In this document: piece after piece, positions 41,930 through 50,646 of the stretch | Layout of the letters: every line of letters begins with the position of its first letter | Position numbering within the stretch: position 1 is the stretch's first letter | Source: Gemmatimonadaceae bacterium | Lineage (GTDB): Bacteria > Gemmatimonadota > Gemmatimonadetes > Gemmatimonadales > Gemmatimonadaceae | Length of the DNA: 64,000 nt | Assembly: GCA_030835125.1 (NCBI GenBank) | Contig: JAUQWM010000051.1 | Coordinates: 36,262 to 100,261, forward strand | Direction: 5' to 3' | Made by a program: the position numbers and the translations under genes | The notes under the pieces: model-generated | Database searches by the model: none | The model's input: the letters and a program-made list of their open reading frames with translations, nothing else | Told to the model about the DNA's origin: nothing

Positions 41930-42793
41930 TCAGGGCGCCCGGTCGAAAGGCGGGGACTCGACCCGCGACGCACGCGCCGCGGCTTCGGTCGGGGGGGCGA
42001 TGTCGGCCAGCGGGGATCCCGGGGCGCCAACGCGCACTTCCCGGTCGATCGCGGCCGCATCGAGTTCGGCGAGCGGAAGGTCGCCATCGCGCTGGTCGCC
42101 GGTACCGCTCTTCACGGACGCGATGGGTTTGGTGGTTCCGGCGCGGGCACCGCGCCCTGCCTCGACCCCTTCGGTGCACCGATATACGTGTGCGATTCGC
42201 TGCACCACGGTGATCCACGCGGTGACGGTCAGCAGCAGGCAGATGCCCATGAGCACCCACCCATCCAGCGCGAGGCCGAAGAACGCCTGTGGCGCCGACA
42301 GCAGGAAGACGCGTTCCGGTCGCGGCAGGATGCCCACCTGCGCGTCGATGCCGAGCGATTCCGCCCGCGCCCGCGTGTAGGAGGTCAGGAAGGAGCCGAT
42401 GATGCCGAGGATCAACACGGACTGCATCGGCGTCGACATGTAGAACGGGATCGCCTGGTGCACGGCATTCCGGGCGAAGAAGATCATCAGTCCGCCAAGC
42501 ACGACGCCGTCCGCGACCCGGTCCAGCGTCGAGTCGTAGAACGCGCCGAAGACCGACGTCTTCCCCGAGCGTCGCGCCACGGCTCCGTCCAGCAGGTCGC
42601 ACAGGGCACTGAGCCCCACGACCCAGCCCGCCACATGGATGTGTCCGGCGGCATAGATGCCGCCCCCGATGACGGTCGAAACGGTCCCGACCGTCGTGAT
42701 CTGGTTTGGACTGATGCCCCTGCGGATCAGGAAATCGGCGACCGGCGCGATGACGCGCTGGAGACCGGACCTGGCAGTGTCAGACAGGGCCAT
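41930..42793 (-). CDS. CDP-alcohol phosphatidyltransferase, possibly phosphatidylinositol-phosphate synthase
   Basis: 287 residues with the family motif D-x2-D-G-x2-A-R-x8-G-x3-D-x3-D seen as DLLDGAVARRSGKTSVFG then AFYDSTLD. Several membrane spans follow. RGISPNQITTVGT is typical near the start. The last 80 residues are polar and unusual, with no known match. Placement directly upstream of ino1 makes inositol-phosphate a likely acceptor; phosphatidylglycerophosphate synthase is the alternative. Divergent from the serine hydrolase. Confidence 0.87.
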   Translation of the reverse strand: MALSDTARSGLQRVIAPVADFLIRRGISPNQITTVGTVSTVIGGGIYAAGHIHVAGWVVGLSALCDLLDGAVARRSGKTSVFGAFYDSTLDRVADGVVLGGLMIFFARNAVHQAIPFYMSTPMQSVLILGIIGSFLTSYTRARAESLGIDAQVGILPRPERVFLLSAPQAFFGLALDGWVLMGICLLLTVTAWITVVQRIAHVYRCTEGVEAGRGARAGTTKPIASVKSGTGDQRDGDLPLAELDAAAIDREVRVGAPGSPLADIAPPTEAAARASRVESPPFDRAP

Positions 42794-43024
42794 GCAATCG
42801 GGACGGGGACGTGGACCTGCGAAGCCGGGACCGGCCGATTGAGCTAACCGTCGCAGCCTTAGTGGATTACGGAACTACTCAAACTACGCCATCCGGGGGG
42901 TGCCCACAACGGCGGCAAGGCAACCAAGTCGGTCGCGACGGGCCCTACGTGACCTGATGCCATCCAGTTCCGGCGAGTTGGTTTCGACTCTTGCCATTGC
43001 CACCCCGCGTGCCAAGTCTTGGCC

Positions 43025-44185
43025 ATGCGTCTTCGCCTTCTTCTCACGATGCTGGCCACCGGCTGCGCCTCCACGACCGGCGGTGGTCCTCCAGCCCCGT
43101 CGCCGGCCTCCCTGGCGCGCCGCCTCGAGGCGGGGCACGTGGCGGACACCCTCCGCACGATCCTGGTGGCCGGCGTGCGGGATTCCGCGTTCCCGGGCGC
43201 CATCGCCGTGGTCGGCACGCGTGACGGGGACGTCGCCAGCGTCGCCGCCGGCACGCTGGACTGGTCACCGTCACCCGTCCCGGACGACCGCACGCTCTGG
43301 GACATGGCGTCCCTGACCAAGGTGGTCGGCCTGACGAGCGCCATGATGCTCCTGGTCGAATCGGGATCGGTTGACCTGGATGCGCCGCTTCAGCGCTACA
43401 TCGGGGAATGGCGCGGCCCCAACAAGGAGGCCGTGACGGTCCGCCACCTGCTCACGCACTCCAGTGGGCTCCCGGCGTGGCGGCCCCTGTACAAGGAGAC
43501 GTCGTCCCCCGCCGAGGCGGCGGCGCTCGCCATCGCCACGCCGCTGGACACCCTCCCGGGCGCCCGGATGGTCTACAGTGACCTCGGGGCGATCATCCTC
43601 GGCGAGGTCGTCAAGCGCGTCACCGGCGAGGCCTTCGACGCATTCCTGGCCAAGCGCGTCTTCGAGCCGCTGGGAATGCGCGAGACCATGTTCAGGCCCC
43701 CGGCGGCGGTGCTCGACCGCGTCGCCCCTACCGAGGTGGACCCGTGGCGCCAACGCCACCTGCGCGGGGAGGTGCACGACGAGAACGCGTTCGCCCTGGG
43801 GGGCGTGTCCTCGCACGCGGGCCTGTTCAGCACCGCCCGCGACCTCACGCGCCTGGCGCGGATGTACCTCGGCGGCGGGGAACTCGATGGTCACCGGTTC
43901 GTGTCGGCGGCCACGATCGCGGCCTTCACCAGGGTCCAGGACTCCACGCTCTCCCATCGCGCGCTGGGCTGGGAAACGCCTAACGGCAACAACTCAGCGG
44001 GCCGGCTGATGTCACGGCGGGCGTTCGGCCACACGGGGTTCACCGGGACGTCGATCTGGATCGACCCGGAGGCCGGGCTGTATGTGCTGCTGCTCAGCAA
44101 CCGGGTGAACCCGACCCGGGAGCACCGGGCCATTGGCGGGGTGCGGACCACGGTGGCGGAGGCGGTGATGGGGGTGGTGAAGTAG
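43025..44185 (+). CDS. Serine hydrolase, beta-lactamase class C fold, lipoprotein
   Basis: 386 residues; lipoprotein signal MRLRLLLTMLATGC. Catalytic SxxK in WDMASLTKVVGL, the Tyr motif in MVYSDLGAIILGEV, and the late RAFGHTGFTGTSIWIDP (HxG). GGVSSHAGLFSTARDLTRLA is typical. Relatives are D-Ala or muropeptide hydrolases and esterases. Next to amino-sugar catabolic genes, it may act on cell-wall fragments. The ATG at 43025 is preferred to a TTG at 43019. Confidence 0.9.
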   Translation: MRLRLLLTMLATGCASTTGGGPPAPSPASLARRLEAGHVADTLRTILVAGVRDSAFPGAIAVVGTRDGDVASVAAGTLDWSPSPVPDDRTLWDMASLTKVVGLTSAMMLLVESGSVDLDAPLQRYIGEWRGPNKEAVTVRHLLTHSSGLPAWRPLYKETSSPAEAAALAIATPLDTLPGARMVYSDLGAIILGEVVKRVTGEAFDAFLAKRVFEPLGMRETMFRPPAAVLDRVAPTEVDPWRQRHLRGEVHDENAFALGGVSSHAGLFSTARDLTRLARMYLGGGELDGHRFVSAATIAAFTRVQDSTLSHRALGWETPNGNNSAGRLMSRRAFGHTGFTGTSIWIDPEAGLYVLLLSNRVNPTREHRAIGGVRTTVAEAVMGVVK

Positions 44186-44212
44186 GGTCGAGGGTCGAGG
44201 GTCGAGGGTCGA
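44185..44212. repeat. Heptamer array E (GGGTCGA x4)
   Basis: Four perfect GGGTCGA units starting at the last base of the serine-hydrolase stop codon. Confidence 0.92.
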
Positions 44213-44217
44213 ACCGC

Positions 44218-44246
44218 TTGTAGCGGCCTCCCGACTACCCTATCTT
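44218..44246 (+). promoter_or_regulatory. Putative promoter for the IscA-like gene
   Basis: TTGTAG, a 17-bp gap, and TATCTT, about 45 bp upstream of the GTG start. The boxes are only partial matches. Confidence 0.3.
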
Positions 44247-44296
44247 TCACGAGTGCTTCAGTCGCCTTTCCGGCGACCCAACAAGAGGAGTGGACC

Positions 44297-44653
44297 GTGA
44301 GCACCCTTCAGCAGCCCGAGGTCGCGGTCGTTGTCACGGCCGGCGCGATCACCGAAGTCAAGAAGTTCATGGACACCGAGGGCGTCTCCCCTGACGTCGG
44401 CGGCTTGCGGATCAGCGTGCAGCCCGGCGGCTGCAGCGGATTCAAGTACGGCCTCCTGATCGAGGACCAGCCTGCCGAGGACGACCTCGTCGTCCAGCAG
44501 GAGGGGTTCAAGCTCTTCGTCGACCCGTTCTCGGCGCAGTACCTGAACCACGTGATCATCGACTACGTCTCGTCCATGCAGGGATCGGGATTCACGTTCA
44601 AGAACCCGAACGCCACCGGCGGCTGCGGGTGCGGTCACTCCTTCTCGGCCTGA
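44297..44653 (+). CDS. erpA: Iron-sulfur cluster carrier, IscA/ErpA family
   Basis: 118 residues. The three cluster cysteines are visible in SVQPGGCSGFKYG and GGCGCGHSF. GTG start with a good ribosome site, AAGAGGAG, 6 bp upstream. It inserts or carries Fe-S clusters for apo-proteins. No other isc/suf genes are nearby. Normal length. Confidence 0.93.
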   Translation: MSTLQQPEVAVVVTAGAITEVKKFMDTEGVSPDVGGLRISVQPGGCSGFKYGLLIEDQPAEDDLVVQQEGFKLFVDPFSAQYLNHVIIDYVSSMQGSGFTFKNPNATGGCGCGHSFSA

Positions 44654-44663
44654 CCCGGCACGG

Positions 44664-46598
44664 ATGTCCGTGATGGGTCCGGGGGCTCGCGCGTCGAGCG
44701 CCACCGGGTCAGAGGCCCGCGGTCCTGCAGAGGATCGCGGGCCTTCGTCTTTCGGACCGGATCCGCTGGCGACGTCCCGGGAGCGCATCCCCACCGTCGT
44801 CTTCGACGACCATGAGGCGCTGGCCCGCGCGGTGGCACAGCGCATCGCCCGGGTGATCCGCGACCGCGCCGCCGCCGGCCAGCGGGCCGTGCTCGGCCTG
44901 GCGACGGGCTCGACCCCGTTAGGCGTCTACCGGGAACTGGTGCGCCTGCACCGGGAGGAGGGCCTCGGCTTCCGGGACGTCGTGACGTTCAACCTCGACG
45001 AGTACTTCCCGATCGACCCGCAGAACCGGCACTCCTACCACCGCTTCATGTGGGAGCAACTGTTCGCGCACGTCGACATCGACCCCGCCAACGTCCACCT
45101 CCCGCGCGGCGACCTGCCGCGCACGGACGTTGCGGGCGCCTGTGCCGACTATGAGCGCGCCATCGAGCGCGCCGGGGGCATCGACTTCCAGATCCTCGGC
45201 ATCGGGAAGACCGGCCACATCGGCTTCAACGAACCCGGCTCGGGGGCCGCGAGCCGCACCCGGCTCGTCACCCTCGACACCATCACGCGACGTGACGCCG
45301 CCGCCGATTTCTTCGGCGAGGAGAATGTGCCCCGTGAGGCCGTGACCATGGGCGTGGCGACGATCCTCGCCGCGCGCGAGGTCGCCATCCTCGCCACCGG
45401 GGAGCACAAGGCGTCCATCGTCAGGCGCGCCGTCGAGGGCGAGGTGGACCTCCAGGTGGCCGCCACCTTCCTGCAGCGCCACCCGGCGACCACGTTCTAC
45501 GTCGACCGACCCGCCGCCGCCGAACTGGCGCGCTTCGCGACCCCCTGGCTGGTCGACGAGGTCACCTGGACGGATGCCCTGGCGGAGCGGGCCGTCACCT
45601 GGCTGAGCCTGCGCACGGGACGCGGCATCCTGAAGCTGACCTACCAGGACTATGCCGACCACCACCTGTCATCGCTCGTGGCGAGGTACGGCAGCGCCGG
45701 TGACATCAACGGCATGGTGTTCAACCGCCTCGGCGCGCGCATCCGCGGCCGCTCGCGGCTCCCCGCGGGCCAGCGCATCGTCTGCTTCTCCCCGCACCCG
45801 GACGACGACGTCATCTCGATGGGCGGGATCCTGCGCAAGCTCGTGCTCAACGGGAACCGCATCACGGTCGCCTACATGACGAGCGGCAACGTCGCCGTCT
45901 TCGACCACGACGTGCGGCGCTACCTCGACTGGCTGGTGCGGATCGCGGGCGTGCAGGAGCTCGAGGCGGCGGCGGTGACTGCCCTGCGCGACCGCGTGCT
46001 CGCGTTCCTCGCGGCCAAGCAGCCGGGCGACGTCGACAGTCCGGAGGTGCTCGACCTCAAGCGCGCGATCCGGGAAGCCGAAGCGGTCAGCGGACTCGAG
46101 GTCATCGGACTCGGCCGGCGCGAGGCGCGCTTCCTCGATCTCCCCTTCTACCGGACGGGGCGTGTGCGGAAGGACCCGATCGGGCCGGCCGACGTCGCCA
46201 TCGTCAGGCAGTTGCTCGAGGAGCTGGACCCGGACCTGGTCTTCGTCGCCGGTGACCTCTCCGACCCTCACGGCACACACCGCATGTGCAAGGACGCCAT
46301 CGACCAGGCGCTGGCCGGCCTCACCAGGCGTCCGGAGACCTGGCTGTACCGGGGCGCCTGGCAGGAGTGGTCCGTCACCGACGCCACCTGGCTGGTCCCG
46401 TTGTCGCAGGACGAACTCCGGCTCAAGATCCAGGCGATATTCAAGCACCAGTCGCAGAAGGATTCCGCGCCCTTCCCCGGGCTCGACGACCGCGAGTTCT
46501 GGCAACGCGTCGAAGCCCGCAACATGGAGACCGCCGCCGTGCTCGACCGGCTCGGCCTCGCCGAGTACTTCGCCATGGAGGCGTATGTCGTCGCCTGA
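44664..46598 (+). CDS. nagB: Glucosamine-6-phosphate deaminase fused to a PIG-L/LmbE deacetylase-like domain
   Basis: Up to 644 residues. Residues about 40-310 are NagB: VLGLATGSTPLGVYRELVR, TFNLDEYFPIDPQNRHSYHR, GIGKTGHIGFNEPGSG, VTMGVATILAAREVAILATG. Residues about 370-640 are LmbE-like: RIVCFSPHPDDDVISMGGI (zinc HPDD), LSDPHGTHRMC (second His pair). Such fusions are known in Bacteroidetes. NagB makes fructose-6-phosphate and ammonia; the second domain's substrate is unknown. The first 35 residues are low-complexity, so the start may be further in. Confidence 0.92.
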   Translation: MSVMGPGARASSATGSEARGPAEDRGPSSFGPDPLATSRERIPTVVFDDHEALARAVAQRIARVIRDRAAAGQRAVLGLATGSTPLGVYRELVRLHREEGLGFRDVVTFNLDEYFPIDPQNRHSYHRFMWEQLFAHVDIDPANVHLPRGDLPRTDVAGACADYERAIERAGGIDFQILGIGKTGHIGFNEPGSGAASRTRLVTLDTITRRDAAADFFGEENVPREAVTMGVATILAAREVAILATGEHKASIVRRAVEGEVDLQVAATFLQRHPATTFYVDRPAAAELARFATPWLVDEVTWTDALAERAVTWLSLRTGRGILKLTYQDYADHHLSSLVARYGSAGDINGMVFNRLGARIRGRSRLPAGQRIVCFSPHPDDDVISMGGILRKLVLNGNRITVAYMTSGNVAVFDHDVRRYLDWLVRIAGVQELEAAAVTALRDRVLAFLAAKQPGDVDSPEVLDLKRAIREAEAVSGLEVIGLGRREARFLDLPFYRTGRVRKDPIGPADVAIVRQLLEELDPDLVFVAGDLSDPHGTHRMCKDAIDQALAGLTRRPETWLYRGAWQEWSVTDATWLVPLSQDELRLKIQAIFKHQSQKDSAPFPGLDDREFWQRVEARNMETAAVLDRLGLAEYFAMEAYVVA

Positions 46599-46604
46599 CG
46601 CATC

Positions 46605-48125
46605 GTGAGCAGCGGCTTCACCATCCTCGACGCCTTCGTCCTCGTGGCGTACCTCGGCGGGACGACGGCGCTCGGCATGTGGGTCGGTCGCCGGCAGCAG
46701 GGTTCGAAGGACTACTTCGTCGCCGGCCGGCAGATCCCCTGGTGGGCCGTGCTGTTCTCGATCGTCGCGACCGAGACCAGCGCCCTCACGTTCATCAGCA
46801 TTCCCGGGCTCGCGTACGCCGGGAACCTGGGATTCCTCCAGGTCGTGGCCGGATACATCGTCGGTCGCATCGGCGTGGCGCTGCTGCTCCTCCCCCGGTA
46901 CTACCAGGGCGAAATCGTCACCGTCTACACGCTGCTCCAGCAACGGTTCGGGCTGGCGACGCGGCGCCTGACGTCGATCGTGTTCATGGTGACTCGCGCG
47001 ATGGCGGACTCGGTGCGCATCTTCGCGACCGCGATCCCGGTGGCGCTCATCCTCGGCGACCGCATCCCCACGCGCTGGGCCATGCCGCTGTCGATCCTGG
47101 TCCTCGGCGCGGTGACGATCATCTACACCTGGAAGGGCGGGATGCGGGCCGTCGTGTGGACGGAGATCCTCCAGGCCTCGGTGTACCTGCTGGGCGGGGT
47201 GTCGGCAGTCGTGATCCTCGGGAACGCGGTGCCGGGCGGCTGGTCGGCCATCCTGTCGCAGGCGGGTGCCGCGGGGAAACTGCAGGCGATCGACTTCTCC
47301 TTCGACATCAGCCGCCCGCACACGGTCTGGGCGGGCCTCATCGGCGGCGGGTTCCTCTCGATGGCGTCGCATGGCGCGGACCAGTTGATCGTCCAGCGAC
47401 TCCTCTCGTCGAAGAACCTGCGCGAGGCGCAGCGGGCGATCATCGGAAGCGGGATCGTCGTCTTCGGCCAGATGGCGCTCTTCCTGGTCGTCGGACTCGG
47501 CCTCTGGGTGCACTTCGGCGGCCAGACCTTTGCGACGACCGACAGCATCTTCCCGCGCTTCATCATCGAGCAGATGCCGGCCGGGCTGACGGGATTGCTG
47601 GTCGCCGCGATCATCGCCGCCGCGATGAGCACGCAGAGCGGATCCATCAACTCGCTTGCGGCGGCGTCGACGCACGACATCTACATGCCGCTCACCGGGC
47701 GCGCCGCCGACGATCCGGCGACCTTCCGGGCCGGGCGCCGCTTCACGCTCGCCTGGGGGATCGCGCTGACCGGTGGTGCCCTGTTGTTCCGCGACCAGGG
47801 CACGCCGGTGGTGGTCGTCGCCCTCGGCATCGCATCGTTCACCTACGGCGGGCTCCTGGGCGTGTTTTTTCTTGGCAACTTCTGGCCACGCGCGACGCAG
47901 CGCGACGCCATCCTCGGACTCACCATCGGGATCTCGGCCATGGCGTTCGTGGTGTTCGCGCGTCAGCTCTCGGCGGCGTTCCCATGGCTCGGCGATGCGC
48001 TCGGACCGTTCGCGCGGATCGCCTGGCCCTGGTACGTTCTCATCGGCACTTCGATTACGATGATCGTCGGCATCTCCTCATCGGTCCTTTTTCCGCGCGC
48101 CCGGCGCGCCAGCCAGGATTCATGA
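46605..48125 (+). CDS. Sodium:solute symporter (SSS family)
   Basis: 506 residues, GTG start 6 bp after nagB. About 13 membrane spans; family phrases LGMWVGRRQQGSKDYFVAGR, ATETSALTFISIPGLAY, GADQLIVQRLLSSKNLREAQ and AAAMSTQSGSINSLAAAST. It likely imports the sugar used by the neighbouring deaminase and kinase, such as N-acetylglucosamine or a muropeptide sugar, with Na+. The stop overlaps the kinase ATG by 4 bp. Confidence 0.93.
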   Translation: MSSGFTILDAFVLVAYLGGTTALGMWVGRRQQGSKDYFVAGRQIPWWAVLFSIVATETSALTFISIPGLAYAGNLGFLQVVAGYIVGRIGVALLLLPRYYQGEIVTVYTLLQQRFGLATRRLTSIVFMVTRAMADSVRIFATAIPVALILGDRIPTRWAMPLSILVLGAVTIIYTWKGGMRAVVWTEILQASVYLLGGVSAVVILGNAVPGGWSAILSQAGAAGKLQAIDFSFDISRPHTVWAGLIGGGFLSMASHGADQLIVQRLLSSKNLREAQRAIIGSGIVVFGQMALFLVVGLGLWVHFGGQTFATTDSIFPRFIIEQMPAGLTGLLVAAIIAAAMSTQSGSINSLAAASTHDIYMPLTGRAADDPATFRAGRRFTLAWGIALTGGALLFRDQGTPVVVVALGIASFTYGGLLGVFFLGNFWPRATQRDAILGLTIGISAMAFVVFARQLSAAFPWLGDALGPFARIAWPWYVLIGTSITMIVGISSSVLFPRARRASQDS

Positions 48126-49282
48126 ACACAATCTTCGCAGGGGTCGACGGGGGCGGCACGCGCACCCGCGTCCTCGTGACCGACGAGCACGGCGCCGAGG
48201 TGGCGACGGCGGAGGGACCTGGCAGCGCGATCCATCCCGGCAACGCATCGCGATCGGCGGCGGTGATCCGCGAGGTGGTGCAGCGGGCGCTGGTGGACGC
48301 ACCGGGGGCGACCTTGCGGGCGCTCTGCGTTGGCGTGGCCGGCGCCGGCCGCGACGAGGAACGCGACTCGCTGCAGGCCGCGCTCGATGCCGACCGCGTC
48401 GCCGCGACGGTCATGGTCGTGACCGACGCCGAGGTCGCGCTCGAGGATGCCTTCGGCGCAGGCCCGGGAGTTCTCATCACGGCAGGCACCGGTTCGATCG
48501 CCTACGGCAAGGGTCCGACTGGCCTGGTGTCGCGCTGCGGCGGATGGGGCCCGGTCATTGGCGATGAAGGCAGTGGCGCGTGGATCGGGCGGCGCGGCCT
48601 GGGCATCGCCGCGGCGAGCGCCGATGGGCGGGAACCAGAGACGACGCTCGGCCACGCGATCCTCGCCGCGCTGAACCTCGAATCCATGGACCAGCTCATC
48701 CCCTGGGCGGCGACGGCGGCGCCAGCCGAGCTGGCGCGCCTGGCGCCGGTCGTGCTCGAGGTGGCGGCGACCGGCGACCTCCGCGCCAACTCGCTGGTCA
48801 CGCTGGCGGTGGAAGAGCTGGCCCTTCACGTGCGGACCCTGGCGCGGAAGCTGTTCTCCGACGAGCGGGCGGCGTTCCGCCTTGCCATGCACGGCGGGTT
48901 GCTCGCGCCGAAGTCACTGCTGCGCCGGCGGCTGGAGCAGCGATTGAAGTCGATCGCTCCCGGGTCGACGGTCCTGACCGAACCGGTCAGGCCCGAGCGA
49001 GGGGCCGCCCGCATGGCGATGCGCGAATCGGGCGTGCGCGCGGAGACCAGCGGGCGGCCCGGCTCGCCTCCCGAAACGGGCGGTGCCGGGGTACCGCCGC
49101 CTGACGCGAGCCGGTCGTCCTCAGGGACGCTGCATCGGCGGCGGCCACCCGGGACTCTCGTCGGAAGCCCCCCGATCGAGGCCCTCCACCGCGGGCACCA
49201 TCGACGCGTTCCACAGGCCCTCGGACTTCGCCACGAATGCGGTCGCCGTGAGGTCGCCCCAGACGTTCACCGTGGTCCGTGA
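48122..49282 (+). CDS. BadF/BadG/BcrA-type ATPase, probable N-acetylglucosamine kinase
   Basis: 386 residues by frame. MNTIFAGVDGGGTRTRVLVT is the phosphate-1 site, GVLITAGTGSIAYG phosphate-2, and GGWGPVIGDEGSGAWIGRRG is highly conserved in GlcNAc kinases. Fold similarity ends near RGAARMAMRESGVRA (about 49040); the last 70-80 residues are Pro/Ser/Arg-rich and lie antisense to the 3' end of the symporter gene for 162 bp. A lost stop codon by frameshift or substitution is likely. Coupled to the symporter upstream. Confidence 0.85.
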   Translation: MNTIFAGVDGGGTRTRVLVTDEHGAEVATAEGPGSAIHPGNASRSAAVIREVVQRALVDAPGATLRALCVGVAGAGRDEERDSLQAALDADRVAATVMVVTDAEVALEDAFGAGPGVLITAGTGSIAYGKGPTGLVSRCGGWGPVIGDEGSGAWIGRRGLGIAAASADGREPETTLGHAILAALNLESMDQLIPWAATAAPAELARLAPVVLEVAATGDLRANSLVTLAVEELALHVRTLARKLFSDERAAFRLAMHGGLLAPKSLLRRRLEQRLKSIAPGSTVLTEPVRPERGAARMAMRESGVRAETSGRPGSPPETGGAGVPPPDASRSSSGTLHRRRPPGTLVGSPPIEALHRGHHRRVPQALGLRHECGRREVAPDVHRGP

Positions 49283-50497
49283 CATATCGAGGATGCGATC
49301 CACGCCGAGGACGATCGCGATGCCCTCGCCCGGGACGCCGAACATGGTGAGGATGCCCACGAGGAGCGGAATCGAGCCGCCGGGCACGCCCGCCGCGCCG
49401 ATCGCCGTGATGACCGCCATGATCATCACCACTACCATCTGGCCCATCGTCAGGTCCACGCCGAAGACCTGGCAGAGGAAGATCACGGTGATCCCCTCGA
49501 ACAGCGCCGTCCCGTTCATGCACATCGTGCTGCCCAGCGGCAGCACGAACCCGGCGATCTGCGGCGGGATCCCGAGGTTCTGCTCCGCGACGGCCAGCGC
49601 CGTCGGCAGCGTCCCGCTGCTGGAACTGGTCGAGAACGCCGTCACCAGCGCGCTCCGGATCCGCTTGAAGAACAGCATCGGCGAGATGCCGACCAGGAAG
49701 CGCAGGATCGCCGAGAGGTTGATCAGCACGTGGAGCAACAGGGCCCCGATGACCACCAGGACGTAGGCCGCGAGCGGCTTGAGCAGGTGGAACCCGAACG
49801 CGGAGGTGACGCCGAAGATCAGGCCGGCCACCCCGTACGGAGCGAGCCGCATGGCAAAGCCGACGATCTTGATCACCACGTCGTTCAGCGCCTCGAGGAA
49901 CCCGATCATGGGTTTCGCCCGATCCGCCCGGATCTGCGTGAGCGCCGCGCCGAACATCAGCGCGAAGAAGATGATCCCCAGCAGGTCGAGGTCCACCGCC
50001 GACTTCACCGGATTCCGCGTGACGATGTTGACGATCGTGCCGATGCCGAAGGTGCTCGTGGCCGCGGCCTCGACCCGGCTCGACGCATCGCCCGCATACT
50101 GCTGGAGGAGGCTCTCACGGATCGCCGGGTCCAGGCTCTCGCCCGGTCGAACCGCCGCGACGATGATGAGCCCGAGGGTCGCCGACAACGCCGTCGAGGC
50201 GAAGAAGTACGCGATCGCCTTGCCGCCAACCCGTCCCGCCTTGCCCAGGTCCCCGAGCCCGGCGACGCCGAGCGTGATCGACGCGAACACCAGCGGGATC
50301 ACGATCATGAACAGCATCCGCAGGAAGATCTGCCCGACCGGACCCGCCAGGTACTTGTTCACCCACACCACGGCCGCGTGGTCGCCGCCCAGGAGCTGAT
50401 TCGCGGCGATCCCCACCACGGCCCCGATGAGGAGGCCAAGGAGGATCTTGGTGTGAAGCTTCGTGCCCTTACCGGAATTGCCGATAGACTCAGACAT
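49121..50497 (-). CDS. Dicarboxylate/amino acid:cation symporter (GltP/DctA family)
   Basis: 458 residues with eight membrane helices plus hairpins. Family signatures: AFSTSSSSGTLPTALAVAEQ (first re-entrant loop), LGSTMCMNGTALFEGITVIF (NMDGT-type motif as NGTA), GAAGVPGGSIPLLVGILTMF, and DRILDMSRTTVNVWGD (Na+/substrate Asp). Likely imports glutamate, aspartate or C4-acids with H+ or Na+. Tail-to-tail overlap with the kinase frame. Confidence 0.94.
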   Translation of the reverse strand: MSESIGNSGKGTKLHTKILLGLLIGAVVGIAANQLLGGDHAAVVWVNKYLAGPVGQIFLRMLFMIVIPLVFASITLGVAGLGDLGKAGRVGGKAIAYFFASTALSATLGLIIVAAVRPGESLDPAIRESLLQQYAGDASSRVEAAATSTFGIGTIVNIVTRNPVKSAVDLDLLGIIFFALMFGAALTQIRADRAKPMIGFLEALNDVVIKIVGFAMRLAPYGVAGLIFGVTSAFGFHLLKPLAAYVLVVIGALLLHVLINLSAILRFLVGISPMLFFKRIRSALVTAFSTSSSSGTLPTALAVAEQNLGIPPQIAGFVLPLGSTMCMNGTALFEGITVIFLCQVFGVDLTMGQMVVVMIMAVITAIGAAGVPGGSIPLLVGILTMFGVPGEGIAIVLGVDRILDMSRTTVNVWGDLTATAFVAKSEGLWNASMVPAVEGLDRGASDESPGWPPPMQRP

Positions 50498-50512
50498 TAT
50501 TCGTGCAGGTCA

Positions 50513-50575
50513 GAGGTAAGAGGTCCGAGGTCCGAGGTCGGAGGTCGGAGGTCGGAGGTCGGAGGTCCGAGTCCC
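50513..50575. repeat. Heptamer array F (GAGGTCG/GAGGTCC)
   Basis: Nine units: GAGGTAA, GAGGTCC twice, GAGGTCG four times, GAGGTCC, GAGTCCC. It lies just upstream of the symporter start (50497), in the 149-bp gap to the amino-acid permease. Confidence 0.92.
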
Positions 50576-50599
50576 GGGCAGCACTACACGTGCCGTACC

Positions 50600-50631
50600 G
50601 AGTCACGAGTCACGAGTCACGAGTACGAGTC
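50600..50631. repeat. Heptamer array G (GAGTCAC)
   Basis: Three perfect GAGTCAC units then a degenerate GAGTACGAGTCA, 25 bp after array F and 15 bp from the permease stop. Confidence 0.88.
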
Positions 50632-50646
50632 AGCGTTCGAACCGAT

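Noticed and set aside
41895..42602. Upstream extension of the ino1 frame giving 679 residues
   Set aside because: It overlaps the phosphatidyltransferase gene and has Arg/Gly-rich shadow composition; the GTG at 41894 has a ribosome site.
46286..48121. Upstream extension of the sugar-kinase frame
   Set aside because: This part is a shifted-frame shadow of nagB and the symporter; the kinase clearly begins at MNTIFAGVDGGGT (48122).
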